NCBI GenBank assembly: GCA_028583405.1
Contig: JAPTMU010000037.1
Coordinates: forward strand, 31,001-95,000
Source: Pogonophryne albipinna
Lineage: Eukaryota; Chordata; Actinopteri; Perciformes; Artedidraconidae
Reading direction: 5' to 3'
DNA length: 64,000 bases
Shown: piece after piece, positions 1 to 18,983 of the stretch
Layout of the letters: the number at the start of each line of letters is the position of its first letter
Position numbering within the stretch: the stretch's first letter is position 1
Notes under the pieces: generated by a model
The model's input: the letters and a program-made list of their open reading frames with translations, nothing else
What the model was told of the DNA's origin: nothing
Databases searched by the model: none
Position numbers and translations under genes: made by a program

Positions 1-137
1 GTCTGTCTCTCTGTCTGTCTGTCTCTCTCTCTGTCTGTCTCTCTGTCTGTCTCGCTGTCTGTCTGTCTGTCTCTCTGTCTGTCTGTCTCTCTGTCTGTCT
101 GTCTGTCTCTCTGTCTGTCTGTCTGTCTCTCTGTCTC

Positions 138-196
<59 letters not shown>

Positions 197-221
197 GTCT
201 CTCTGTCTGTCTGTCTGTCTC

Positions 222-284
<63 letters not shown>

Positions 285-443
285 GTCTGTCTCTCTGTCT
301 GTCTGTCTGTCTCGCTGTCTGTCTGTCTGTCTCTCTCTGTCTGACTGTCTCTCTGTCTGTCTCTCTGTCTGACTGTCTCTCTGTCTGTCTGTCTGTCTCT
401 CTGTCTGTCTGTCTCTCTCTCTGTCTGACTGTCTCTCTGTCTG

Positions 444-474
<31 letters not shown>

Positions 475-603
475 GTCTGTCCGTCTGTCTCTCTGTCTGA
501 CTGTCTCTCTGTCTGTCTCTCTGTCTGACTGTCTCTCTGTCTGTCTCTCTGTCTGTCTGTCTGTCTCTCTGTCTGTCTGTCTCTCTCTCTGTCTGACTGT
601 CTC

Positions 604-666
<63 letters not shown>

Positions 667-679
667 GTCTGACTGTCTC

Positions 680-714
<35 letters not shown>

Positions 715-804
715 GTCTGACTGTCTCTCTGTCTGTCTGTCTCTCTCTCTGTCTGTCCGTCTGTCTCTCTGTCTGTCTCTCTGTCTCTCTCTCTGTCTCT
801 CTGA
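1..804. repeat. (GTCT)n microsatellite, interrupted
   Basis: Almost pure GTCT tetranucleotide with frequent CTCT steps and rare point changes (GACT, CGCT, CCGT) fills the first 0.8 kb and ends at about 804. It runs off the left edge, so its full length is unknown. No gene is visible in it. Confidence 0.97.
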
Positions 805-1141
805 GAGAAGTTCACTATAGTAGCTTCACGGCTCGAGATAAACAACATCCTGGTGAGAATAGAAAGTGTGTTTGAGACGCAGTAAATCTTTATTGAAGCG
901 TAAAGGGAAAACAACCACGGTTAAAAAATGAAGAAGCAGCTTTTTAAAAAAACTTAGATTTCTGACCAAAAACCCGTTGTCAGCGTATACATCTCATATA
1001 TCGACCAATCAACATATTATATGTATTTTTGTACTCCTATATGAACTATATGTACTTTATTGATATAAAAATTTATTAATACCCCAAAATATTCTTTACA
1101 TTTATTTTGGCTTTAATTAATTTCCTTATTTATTTAAAATA

Positions 1142-1872
1142 AAGAAGGGGACCTATCGTGCAAAATGCACATGTTGATGTCTTTTCTACATCACCATGTG
1201 TCCCCGGTGCGTCCCCGGTGTGTCCCCTGTGTCCCCCCGGTGTGTCCCCGGTGTGTCAGGGAACTCACGCAGCGTCAGAAAATAAAACCCTCTCTCTTTT
1301 CCTCCGTACCCAAATCTCTAAAAACGGGGAACAACGGAGCTGATCCAGATTTGCGTCCGATATGACGTAATATCTGAAATGTGGACCCACGGCCCAATCA
1401 GAAACGTTGCTATCAGAAACAATGCCTGACGTGTTTTGGACGTAATATGGTCGGTGTTTACATTAGCATCGCTAACACTCAGAGCTAACCTGTACTGGAG
1501 AGCATGTGTGTGAAGAAGCAGGAAGTAAAAAGGAACTCACCTTGTGGTATAACCGGCAAGAGAGAAAGCCTTTGAGCTCCAAACTGTTTCAGAGAGGATC
1601 CTTGATAATCCATGATATGGCGTTTCATCACGGCAGCATTTAGTTTAGACAGTAGCTGCCGGGTCCCCCATGAGCTCAGACCCTCCTCTTTAAAGCTTTA
1701 TCCCCAAATCAACACTTTTGAAACAGGAAGTGAAATAGAGGGATATGAGGCATGGCTAGAATGATCTGTTTGGTGTTTGGAGCAAAACACTTCATAGACA
1801 TGTTTTTAATATACTTTTATATATCTGAGACCTATGCTGTTGCCTAGAGATAGCACGATAGGTGATCTTTAA
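1142..1872. mobile_element. Non-autonomous TTAA-flanked element, copy 1 of a local family
   Basis: Begins AAGGGGACCTATCGTGC and ends GCACGATAGGTGATCTTTAA, so the ends are inverted repeats and the right end abuts TTAA. The interior is shared at high identity with 3025-3686, and parts recur inverted at 48918-49704 and as a fragment at 61700-61853. There is no credible coding frame. The TTAA border suggests a piggyBac-type mobiliser; this is inferred, not proven. Confidence 0.6.
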
Positions 1873-1975
1873 AATAAAACATTTTCTGTTTATATTTATT
1901 TATTTATTATAATGTCAGCTTTATTCTGTAGTTTCTATATTTAATGTATAATAATAAAGTGTGTTTGTGCTGCAG

Positions 1976-2064
1976 GGCGGTGATCGGGGAAATCGACGAG
2001 GACACGGACTCTTCGCTGGATTTAGGAAACATCCGAGCAGAGCCACTCAACTCTGTCGCCCACT

Positions 2065-2066
<2 letters not shown>
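1976..2066 (+). CDS. Last coding exon of an unidentified plus-strand gene
   Basis: A 3' splice site (TGTGCTGCAG) is followed by an open frame of 29 residues starting after one carried-over base, with an acidic core (EIDEDTDSSLDLG), ending in TGA at 2064-2066. A short (CA)n tract follows the stop. A poly(A) signal AATAAA at 2262-2267 and an A-run close the exon at about 2290. The splice acceptor, acidic open frame and well-placed poly(A) signal make this a real terminal exon. I do not recognise the protein; the upstream exons are not in the window, since 1-1900 is repeats. Confidence 0.6.
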
Positions 2067-2099
<33 letters not shown>

Positions 2100-2261
2100 C
2101 TCTCTGGCAGGTTTACTGAGGTTTAAATGACGGTCATTAAATCTAAATGGTTCGTCAGTGATTCCTGCAGAGACGTTTCTGTTTGTGTTTTTTATAAAGA
2201 GTTCTCGGCGTTGTTAGATTTCACTTTTTTATGCTTCTAGTGAGTGTTTGTCAGATTGTTC

Positions 2262-2267
2262 AATAAA
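2262..2267 (+). promoter_or_regulatory. Poly(A) signal of the 1976-2066 exon
   Basis: Canonical AATAAA about 200 bp after the stop codon, in a T-rich context and followed within 12 bp by a genomic A-run. Confidence 0.6.
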
Positions 2268-2289
2268 GTTTCATTTCCAAAAAAAAAAC

Positions 2290-2866
<577 letters not shown>

Positions 2867-3024
2867 TCAGCATCCTGACAGCCTGGGGGAGTTCTGTTCT
2901 GTTATTGAACCTCATATGTCATTTAAATAAACAATCAGTGGTGTCTGGTAAAAAGCATCATACTAAAGATAAGATGAATCTTTATTGATCCCTGATGGGA
3001 AATTCCTTTGTCAAAGAAGTTATT

Positions 3025-3686
3025 TTAAAGGGGACCTATCGTGCAAAATGCACTTTGTGATGTCTTTTCTACATCAACATGTGTCCCCGGTGTGTCAGGG
3101 AACTCACGCAGCGTCAGGAAATAAAACCCTCTCTCTTTTCCTCCGTACCCAAATCTCTAAAAACGGGGAACAAAGGAGCTGATCCAGATTTGCGTCCGAT
3201 ATGACGTAATATCTGAAATGTGGACCCACGGCCCAATCAGAAACGTTGCTATCAGAAACAATGCCCGACTGTTTTGCACGTAATATGGTTGGTGTTTACA
3301 TTAGCATCGCTAACACTCAGAGCTAACCTGTACTGGAGAGCATGTGTGTGAAGAAGCAGGAAGTAAAAAGGAACTCACCTTGTGGTATAACCGGCAAGAG
3401 AGAAAGCCTTTGAGCTCCAGACTGTTTCAGAGAGAATCCTTGATAATCCATGATATGGCGTTTCATCACGGCAGCATTTAGTTTAGACAGTAGCTGCCGG
3501 GTCCCCCATGAGCTCAGACCCTCCTCTTTAAAGCTTTATCCCCAAATCAGCACTTTAGAAACAGGAAGTGAAATAGAGGGATATGAGGCATGGCTAGAAT
3601 GATCTGTTTGGTATTTTGAGCAAAACACATTGTACATTTACGTCCATGTGAAAGAGAAACATGATGGTAGTGTCCCTGTCCTTTAA
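3025..3686. mobile_element. Non-autonomous TTAA-flanked element, copy 2
   Basis: Starts TTAAAGGGGACCTATCGTGC and matches copy 1 (1142-1872) almost base for base through the middle, lacking an internal block of GTCCCC-type repeats near 1200-1250. The right end diverges but stops at CCTTTAA (3681-3686), so TTAA flanks both sides. Confidence 0.55.
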
Positions 3687-4170
3687 ACACCTGTTGTTCC
3701 CATAACCAGAAAAAGAGTGATGGTACTTTCCCAATAAATCATGTCGCTAAGACTCATCACTTTGAAGCATTCCTAAATCAAATCTGTGCAAAAGTTAAAG
3801 TTTATTGAACAAAAGAACAAAGGATAACCAAAGCAGGACTATAGGGTCACCAGGAAAGAGCAGGTTCAGCCCGTTGGTCATCCACACACCAGGTGCCGTA
3901 CATACCTGACCACATCATGTGATCATTGAATGATAAACAACTGTGTTCAAACAAATAAGTAGAACACCAGGAATAATAAGCAACGGCTCAAAACTGTGGA
4001 TCAAAATGTAATAATGAGTCATCAATATTATTTACTAAATATATTTAAAAAAGGTGTAGAAACAATTCCTCTGATTAACCCCTGGAGCGACCAGTGTGGA
4101 GATGTAACATTCATGAGAGTAAAGGTTAGACAAAAGGACTTCTGTTCACACACATATACAAGTGTACATC
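3687..4170. other. Intergenic, no gene seen
   Basis: Unique-looking sequence between the repeat copy and the lectin 3' end. No supported exon or RNA. Confidence 0.5.
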
Positions 4171-4176
4171 TGTGTC

Positions 4177-4182
4177 TTTATT
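4177..4182 (-). promoter_or_regulatory. Poly(A) signal of the lectin gene
   Basis: TTTATT on the plus strand (AATAAA on the minus strand), 42 bp past the lectin stop codon. Confidence 0.6.
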
Positions 4183-4223
4183 GTTTCAAGTTAACAGAAC
4201 AGGTGAACACGTAACATCTCAGT

Positions 4224-4703
4224 TTAAGGACAAGTTGTGCGAGATGCACAAACTGAGGGAAAAGTATTTGAACAATGCGAATCATTCCACATCTTTCGAA
4301 AGTTGTTGTGAACACAGTCTTCATCTCCAAAGTTGTTTGGTTCTCCTCTATACCAAAAGAAATACTTGGCTGGACACCCATCAGACCACATCCATCTTCC
4401 TTCTTTGGCCATGTCACGGAGTCCGATCCATGTTGCTCCCTCAGCAGGGTCAACGCGTTTGATCAGGAATTTGACAAAGTCCTCTTCCTCTGTGCTGTGG
4501 AGAGACACCAGGTTGCCTCCCTGGGACAGACAGTAGAGCTCTGCATCAGCCCAGGTCCTCTCTGTGTTGAAGTACCTGTAGCAGCGGCCGTTGAAGGAGA
4601 ACCAGAAGGAGGGACAGGTGTCTTGCTGTTGGTCCACTAGAGAGTCATCTGAAGAAGACACAGCACCCAGAGCCAGGCCCAACAGGAAGAGGAAAGCCAG
4701 CAT
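4224..4703 (-). CDS. Secreted C-type lectin (fish galactose/mannose-lectin or nattectin-like), intronless
   Basis: A 159-residue single-domain C-type lectin. Residues 1 to about 17 are a hydrophobic signal peptide (MLAFLFLLGLALGAVSS). The lectin fold follows, from the first DTC...FNGRCYRYF segment through WIGL and the final cysteines. The calcium and sugar-binding motifs EPN (in RGEPNNFGDED) and WND are intact, and in this family EPN favours mannose-type ligands. An NDS sequon overlaps WND. An in-frame ATG lies 24 codons upstream at 4775, but the TATA box at about 4790-4798 places transcription start near 4765, inside that extension. I therefore take the ATG at 4701-4703, which is followed directly by the signal peptide. 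Such lectins are secreted innate-immunity or mucosal proteins in fish, or venom lectins in some species. Lack of introns suggests a retrocopy or an intronless lineage. The exact subfamily is not decided. Confidence 0.9.
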   Translation of the reverse strand: MLAFLFLLGLALGAVSSSDDSLVDQQQDTCPSFWFSFNGRCYRYFNTERTWADAELYCLSQGGNLVSLHSTEEEDFVKFLIKRVDPAEGATWIGLRDMAKEGRWMWSDGCPAKYFFWYRGEPNNFGDEDCVHNNFRKMWNDSHCSNTFPSVCASRTTCP

Positions 4704-4764
4704 GATGATGTCACCGTCTCTGTCTGTTAAAGTTGCTCTGAACCGTTGGAGAGGATGGAGATTG

Positions 4765-4889
4765 TGAAGCTTCAAGTGACAGGCTGTTTCTTATATATGT
4801 GTGGGAATGTGACGTCATTGTCACGTGACGTGATCACATGACCGGTGCCCGGTAAAATGTAAGTTATAAAAGTTTTTCCGGCAGAAAAC
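4765..4889. promoter_or_regulatory. Compact divergent promoter with CRE and E-box
   Basis: Two TATA boxes point outward: about 4790-4798 on the minus strand (lectin) and TATAAAAG at 4865-4872 on the plus strand. Between them sit a perfect cAMP-response element TGACGTCA (4810-4817) and a palindromic E-box GTCACGTGAC (4820-4829, the USF/TFE/MITF type). The two predicted start sites are only about 125 bp apart. Motifs are seen directly; use by both genes is inferred. Confidence 0.5.
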
Positions 4890-7030
4890 CTCTTGGCTGC
4901 ACGCGCACCGTTATCTCCCTCAAGGTAGGACTCGCGGGTTTAAGGTGGTGTTATGGTCTTTTCAATGAACCTATGGAAGGGTCTCAGGTCAGTTTGGATT
5001 TCATTAGGGCGAGGGCAAGATACGTTTTCCCATCATGGAGGGAAACTCTTCAGACATTCAAAGCACGAGACCTGGGGCCTCATTTATAAAGCTTTGCGTA
5101 GGATTCACGTGGGAAGGTGGCTTACGTAGGACAAAGCAAATAAAAACGCACAGACATTTCCCGATTGATAAAACACAGCGTACTGGCGCAGGTTTCCCTT
5201 TGTAAATCAATCAACTCGAAATGCGGCGCAGCTTTTGCGGGCTTCACGTAGCGCGCATCTTTGCCTGTAAATAGTCAAAGAAACGCCCCGTATTAATATT
5301 CATTCTGACTGACTGACTGCATGAAGAAGATCGCAGGAAATGAGGACAGAACAGCTAAAAAAGACATCTCACACTGAGTCAGATGTTGGTTCTTTTGGGG
5401 AGGTGGAGAAATCACATTGTTTGGTGGATGCACTTTGAACCAGAGTAGCAGCATGGAGGTCGGATCGTCACCTAAATAAATAAGTGGTCCGAAAAGTTAA
5501 GTTAAAGTGAAAACAAAATACACATAACCTTCCTCAGGCAGTGTGTCTGATGAGAAACTGTAAGAAAGGTAATCCTGAAACTGGATCTGAATTATTCATT
5601 TGTATTTGGTGGTTTGTGAGCAGCTGTCGATCAGCTGTGCGCAGCGTCTCCACTGCAGCCTGTGCATCTCCACCAGTTAAAATGATGTTAAATTAGCTGC
5701 ACAATTGACCACATATGGTGTTCTTAGTTTCCATACCTCCTATGTTTTACGAGCGACTTATCAAGTAGGCTATTGGCGAACGGCATAAAACACGATTAAA
5801 CGTGATAGTATATAAAACCATGCTCGCATCTTTACTTCAAAACTGCGTCAGTTTGAAGTAAGTCTGTCTTTCTGCTTCCCGCATCATTTGAGAATACATT
5901 TCTTAACAAGAGAACATCATCGAGGGGTGATCAATAACATGTTCGTATGTATTTCTCCAATGTGTGTGTGTGCACTGAGGATTCTCAAACAGGCGTTTGT
6001 TTCAACATTTTAAAATTGGCTTTAATCAAGTTTTGCAAAGTAATTCTTCACATATGATAAATGAGAGTAACATTCTATTGATGGTATTTCCACATATTTC
6101 TCTCCATTCTTCCTTCTGCCAACGGTGTCGCAGTTTCTCGTCTCTCCCGTTGTTGTGTGTACCGCGCACGGATGGGTCAGAGTGTGCGTGGAGGACCGCA
6201 CATTTTCCCGTCAAGTTAGTTTTTTATAAATCGCAAACCGTGCGTAGAAACTGGTGTACGCCATCTTTTGAGCGGACGCACCGTTTATAAATGAGGCCCC
6301 AGGTCTGTTACAAGCTATGTGTTTTACTCAAAGTTGTAATAGTTTTGAAGCAACTTGTACGTGTTTTGCAGAGTGCAGAAGTGCTCATAGCCAGCCGAGC
6401 AACCCGGGGAACTGGCTATGGACGTGTGTTCACTTTCTTCTAGCTCTTATTATTCCTTATAACATCTGTTTCTGTGTTTAACCCATAGAGCTGAGTATGA
6501 GCGTTCCCCTCTGGATGGAGCCATGGAGGATCTATCACGCTGTCAGTCAGCCTGGGTTTTAACCTTCTGTAATGCTGTATTGAATTGGTGTTTGAGAAAC
6601 TCTTATGTTGGGTTTGTTTTTAAAGTCTACTGTCCTCTAGTGCTTTTTAGTTTTATTTTCTGTCAATAGTTTTCTTGTGTGCAGATTGTGGGCAATATAA
6701 CTAAGTGTTTGTGTTCCAGGCTCCTCTCCCTCTGGGGGAACCTCGTCTGCGTTCAGCGTAGGGACTGCACCGTGTGACACTTTGAAAGGGTGAGCAAACT
6801 AACTCTCACTGTGATCATGTTGTAGAAGTTGTGCTTTGAGTAGTGCGTGCTTTTGTTCTCTTTGTGTCCCTCACAGTTAGCAGGCATTGAGACCTAGTGG
6901 ACCAGAGCTGCCCATCTGAGGGGAAACCCACCATGTCATGGTGTAAAGTAAGTTCACCCTGTTACCCGCTGACAGCTGCTGAGCATTGACATGTTAACAT
7001 GTGTGAAATAAAGCTGCTTTCTATTGGCTC
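4890..7030 (+). ncRNA. Candidate spliced non-coding transcript with a 5'TOP-like start
   Basis: TATAAAAG at 4865 precedes a pyrimidine-rich start (CCTCTTGG, about 4890) and a strong 5' splice site CAAG|GTAGGA at 4924/4925. Further candidate exons are 6720-6789 (acceptor GTTCCAG, donor GG|GTGAGC) and 6877 to about 7030 (acceptor CCTCACAG, poly(A) signal AATAAA at 7007-7012). None carries a useful reading frame. A 9-bp stem hairpin lies at 6386-6420. A TOP-like start with tiny untranslated exons resembles snoRNA host genes, but I could not identify a snoRNA with certainty. It could also be the 5' UTR of an unseen gene. Confidence 0.3.
5068..6306. mobile_element. TIR DNA transposon, non-autonomous, 1.24 kb
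   Basis: Perfect 23-bp terminal inverted repeats at 5068-5090 and 6284-6306; the outer part reads TGGGGCCTCATTTATAAA. Subterminal parts also pair loosely (TTTGCGTA... against ...TGCGTAGAAA). No transposase frame remains. The TIR resembles those of Harbinger/ISL2EU-like elements, but I see no clear target duplication, so the superfamily is tentative. It sits in the first intron of the candidate non-coding transcript. Confidence 0.75.
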
Positions 7031-7692
7031 ATGAATGCCTCTGTTATTGTCCTCGTGAAGGGAAGCCCCAACATCTGCAAAACAACTCTGCCCATCACAC
7101 TAAAGCTTTGTAAACATTTCATTGAGACACCACATTACCACACATAATTCCCAGCTTGTGCAAAATGAAGATGAACATGAGGCAAAACAGACCCTAAGCT
7201 TGTGTGGATATATCGTATCAAACATCATGTATTCATTTCAGGGAGACTTGTTGCTTTGTGTCTCGTGTTTCTTTTCATTCTCAACTGATCGTCGCACTGA
7301 CTTGCTCCTCTGCTGCCCTCCAGTGGCCACAAGGCACAACAGGTACTTTGACATTACAGCATGTAGCTCCAAAGCACACAAGTATTTCCCGAAACACTTT
7401 ATTTTGATAGTCCATCTGTTGACACTCTATAGGTCATCAGTTGACATTCAACAGCACCGTTCAAACAGACAAGTAACATGTTTTTTGCAACAGGTTATCA
7501 ACCGATATTCAACCTTACTATCTGTAGTGTCAATATCTTCAAAATTGACAATCAACTACTCAAAATCAATCTGTCAGTTGAAAGTCAACAGGGTCATGTT
7601 GGTCGTGTTGGAGGAGGGGCTCTGGAAGGAAGTGGCAGATTTGTTCCGGCTGTGTATTTTCAAATTCTAGCGCACTCGAGCTGGTTCCTCCG
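7031..7692. other. Intergenic, no gene seen
   Basis: The open frames across this stretch lack codon character, splice context or recognisable domains. Nothing else is supported. Confidence 0.4.
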
Positions 7693-9126
7693 TAGTGATG
7701 GGCATTTAGATTCCCTTCGGGGACACAAATCTTTTGATTCAGTTCACTTTAAAGATTCGTTCACTGATTCGTTCACCGGTTCGCGAACGACTTCTGGTGA
7801 TTTGCACGTTCGCGAACGATTCGTCTTTGTACTTAATTCGTTCAGTGAGTCTTCACTACTGCCGAAGTCCGTACAAGAAGTTTGCTGGCGTAAAATGTAT
7901 GATATTAAAACACATTTTACACCTCACCTTGTTGCCCCATGAATTATGCTCTGGGAATAGGCTACATATTATTTAAGAAATATAATTGGCCATTGTTAAA
8001 TCTCATAAATGTGTGCCTGACTATACGATGTATTACAGCAGGCGAGCACGTTATACTTTCAAACCCATGCACGTACTATGTGGCCTAACTTAAATCCCAA
8101 AGCATTAAACTCCATTTGGCCGAGTTCAAAGTGAATACAAAAATATATCCTCTACATCGGTGACGATTTATTCATATTCTATGTACCCATCTATGTTTAC
8201 CTTTAGCTAGCGGCTAAGCTAGCTGGACGCTACGGAGCCCAGCTATCCGCCCTCTGAAGCTTTTAGGGCCGACAGGGGGAGGAGAATACAACGCTGTGTG
8301 TATTTATCGCTAAGCTAGCAGCTAAGCTAGCTGGATGCTACGGAGCCCAGCTATCCGCCCTCTGAAGCTTTTAGGGCCGACAGGGGGAGGAGAATACAAC
8401 GCTGTGTGTATTTATCGCTAAGCTAGCAGCTAAGCTAGCTGGACGCTACGGAGCCCAGCTATCCGCCCTCTGAAGCTTTTAGGGCCGACAGGGGGAGGAG
8501 AATACAACGCTGTGTGTATTTATCGCTAAGCTAGCGGCTAAGCTAACTGGACGCTACGGTTCAGGTATCCGTCCTCTGAGGCATTTATGGCGGACAGGTT
8601 GAGGAGGATGTCCCGCTCCTGTGTGTGTAACGGAGCTCAGATGAGAGGGCTCTGATTACAGTTTTAATCCTCTGTCAAACTGCATGTTTTCTGCTATATT
8701 TGATGAGAGAGAAAATGATTTTCTTCAACAGGAGTTTGACAGAGAATAACTGAAAGTACACAGTAAAATAACTTCATAGTAGCCTACTTGTGGTAGAAGT
8801 CCAACTAGTACTGAGTCCAACAGTAAAGTACTTCATTGTATTTGTGGTAGTTGTTTAACTGAGTCCAACTCTGTGTAGACGGAACATCCAGTATTTCGGA
8901 GGGGCCCTAACGGGACCCTCCTCTTGAAAGAAAGGGATATAAGATAAAAGAACTGTAGGAAACAGTTCTGAACTGTTTCCTACAGTTCTTTAAGTTCGTC
9001 GTTCGCGAACAGCTTCTCTTTAGCTTTTGGCGGAAGGCGGCGACTCAAACAAACGAATCAGTTCATCTCGTTCACTTCAAAGATTCGTTCAAAAAGAACG
9101 AATCGTTCGCGAACGACCCATCACTA
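7693..9126. mobile_element. hAT-like non-autonomous element with GTTCGCGAAC subterminal repeats
   Basis: Ends TAGTGATGGG and CCCATCACTA are inverted repeats. Next to both ends are several copies of ATTCGTTC and the palindrome GTTCGCGAAC, a likely transposase-binding array. The TIR is typical of hAT. The expected 8-bp duplication is imperfect (GTTCCTCC left, GTTCTCCA right). The interior holds a 108-bp tandem repeat (8203-8560) and a 43-bp near-perfect palindrome at 8948-8990. No transposase. Confidence 0.7.
8203..8560. repeat. 108-bp tandem repeat, about 3.3 copies
   Basis: The marker GCTGGACGCTACGG recurs at 8223, 8331, 8439 and (diverged) 8547, an exact 108-bp step. Units contain AGCTAGC-rich palindromes. 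It lies inside the hAT-like element 7693-9126. Confidence 0.9.
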
Positions 9127-9516
9127 GTTCTCCAAAATTACCTACCCCACCTTTAAAGCCAGACGACTTCAGTAGGCACAGATGAGCTAACAAACAGGAA
9201 GTGGGACGGTCTTAAGAGACGGACAAACACGTTGTTGGTTTTAAACAATATTTATTGATAACTTTTTTCACAATATATCATGTGATTGCGTTAGAAAGAA
9301 ATAATAGTTAGAATAACACTTTTGTTTAATTCTGTAATGCTAAAGCTACCTAGCTACCAACACATGTTTTGGGAAAATAAAACAATGCGTTTATTTAAGT
9401 ATTTATTTAAACTTTGTAGTTTTACCTCATTTCAGAGGCTCTTCTTTTTACTTCATGTATTTAATATTGTAGTTATACAGTGGAAACATATTCACACCTT
9501 TGTCCTTTTACTGAAG

Positions 9517-9522
9517 TTTATT
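9517..9522 (-). promoter_or_regulatory. Candidate poly(A) signal of tymp
   Basis: AATAAA on the minus strand about 95 bp after the tymp stop codon. Further copies lie at about 9390-9405. Confidence 0.4.
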
Positions 9523-9612
9523 TTTAGTAAGTGTGACTTTTGTAAACTGTTTTATGTAAAAGCATGGACTTCAGTCACATGATCAAGTTGTGTTTAAGTA
9601 TTAAATATAGCG

Positions 9613-18271
<8,659 letters not shown>

Positions 18272-18388
18272 GGCGACCTGGACAAAAACAGGTTTAGAAA
18301 GACGCACTGAAAATAATGCTAATGTTTATTCTGCTCATGGTTTCAACGTCATGAGTTTCTGCAGAATCATATCCTCTCTTAAGCCCCA

Positions 18389-18408
18389 CGGACCCGAGCT
18401 CGGGTCCG
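18389..18408. repeat. Perfect 20-bp palindrome
   Basis: CGGACCCGAGCTCGGGTCCG, a gapless self-complementary 20-mer between tymp exon 1 and the foldback element. Function unknown; it may be a transposon relic. Confidence 0.8.
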
Positions 18409-18983
18409 AAAATGCTATATATGTAGCAACAGTGCTATATCTGAAGTGTCATTCATGAAACTATTAATATTCCATACCCATCTGACCGGAGGAAACTTGG
18501 CTAACTGACGATACGAAAAAAAAAATGTTTTTCGAAAAAGAAGTCTCACAAGAAGCCTCTAAATGAGCCCATGGCAAAAACGGGCAATTGCTATTTCTGC
18601 TCATAACTCACAAAAACGATCATTTATAATTCATACTTTCTGCACAAACAACACATTTTCTGAAAGCTGAGATTCCACAGATTCCATGGGTATACACCCC
18701 ATCACTACAACTGCGGTCAAGCCAGCCGTCTTTCACTTTTGCGTGGTCAAACCAGCCGCCGTTGCATTTCGAGTGCGCGATTAGTTACAGGTTTACGGTA
18801 ATGCAATAAAACAAACCTGGGAAGCTGGACGTTTCGTATATGCAGGAACACTTCCGGTGAGGATTTCAAAGTAAAGGATGACATGTGGTTCATTTATATT
18901 ATTTGCGATTGAGGAAAAGGGTAATTTATGAGAATAATGTTAGGACTTATTGCTTCATAAACTTGTTGCACAAATACTATGAA

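Noticed and set aside
4704..4775. N-terminal extension of the lectin from an upstream ATG
   Set aside because: The TATA box at about 4795 puts the transcript start inside this stretch, and the signal peptide begins at the second ATG.
5997..6290. 97-residue frame
   Set aside because: Lies inside a non-autonomous TIR transposon and ends in its terminal repeat.
7122..7942. Overlapping frames of 67-182 residues
   Set aside because: No domain, no splice or promoter context; the right part lies in a hAT-like element.
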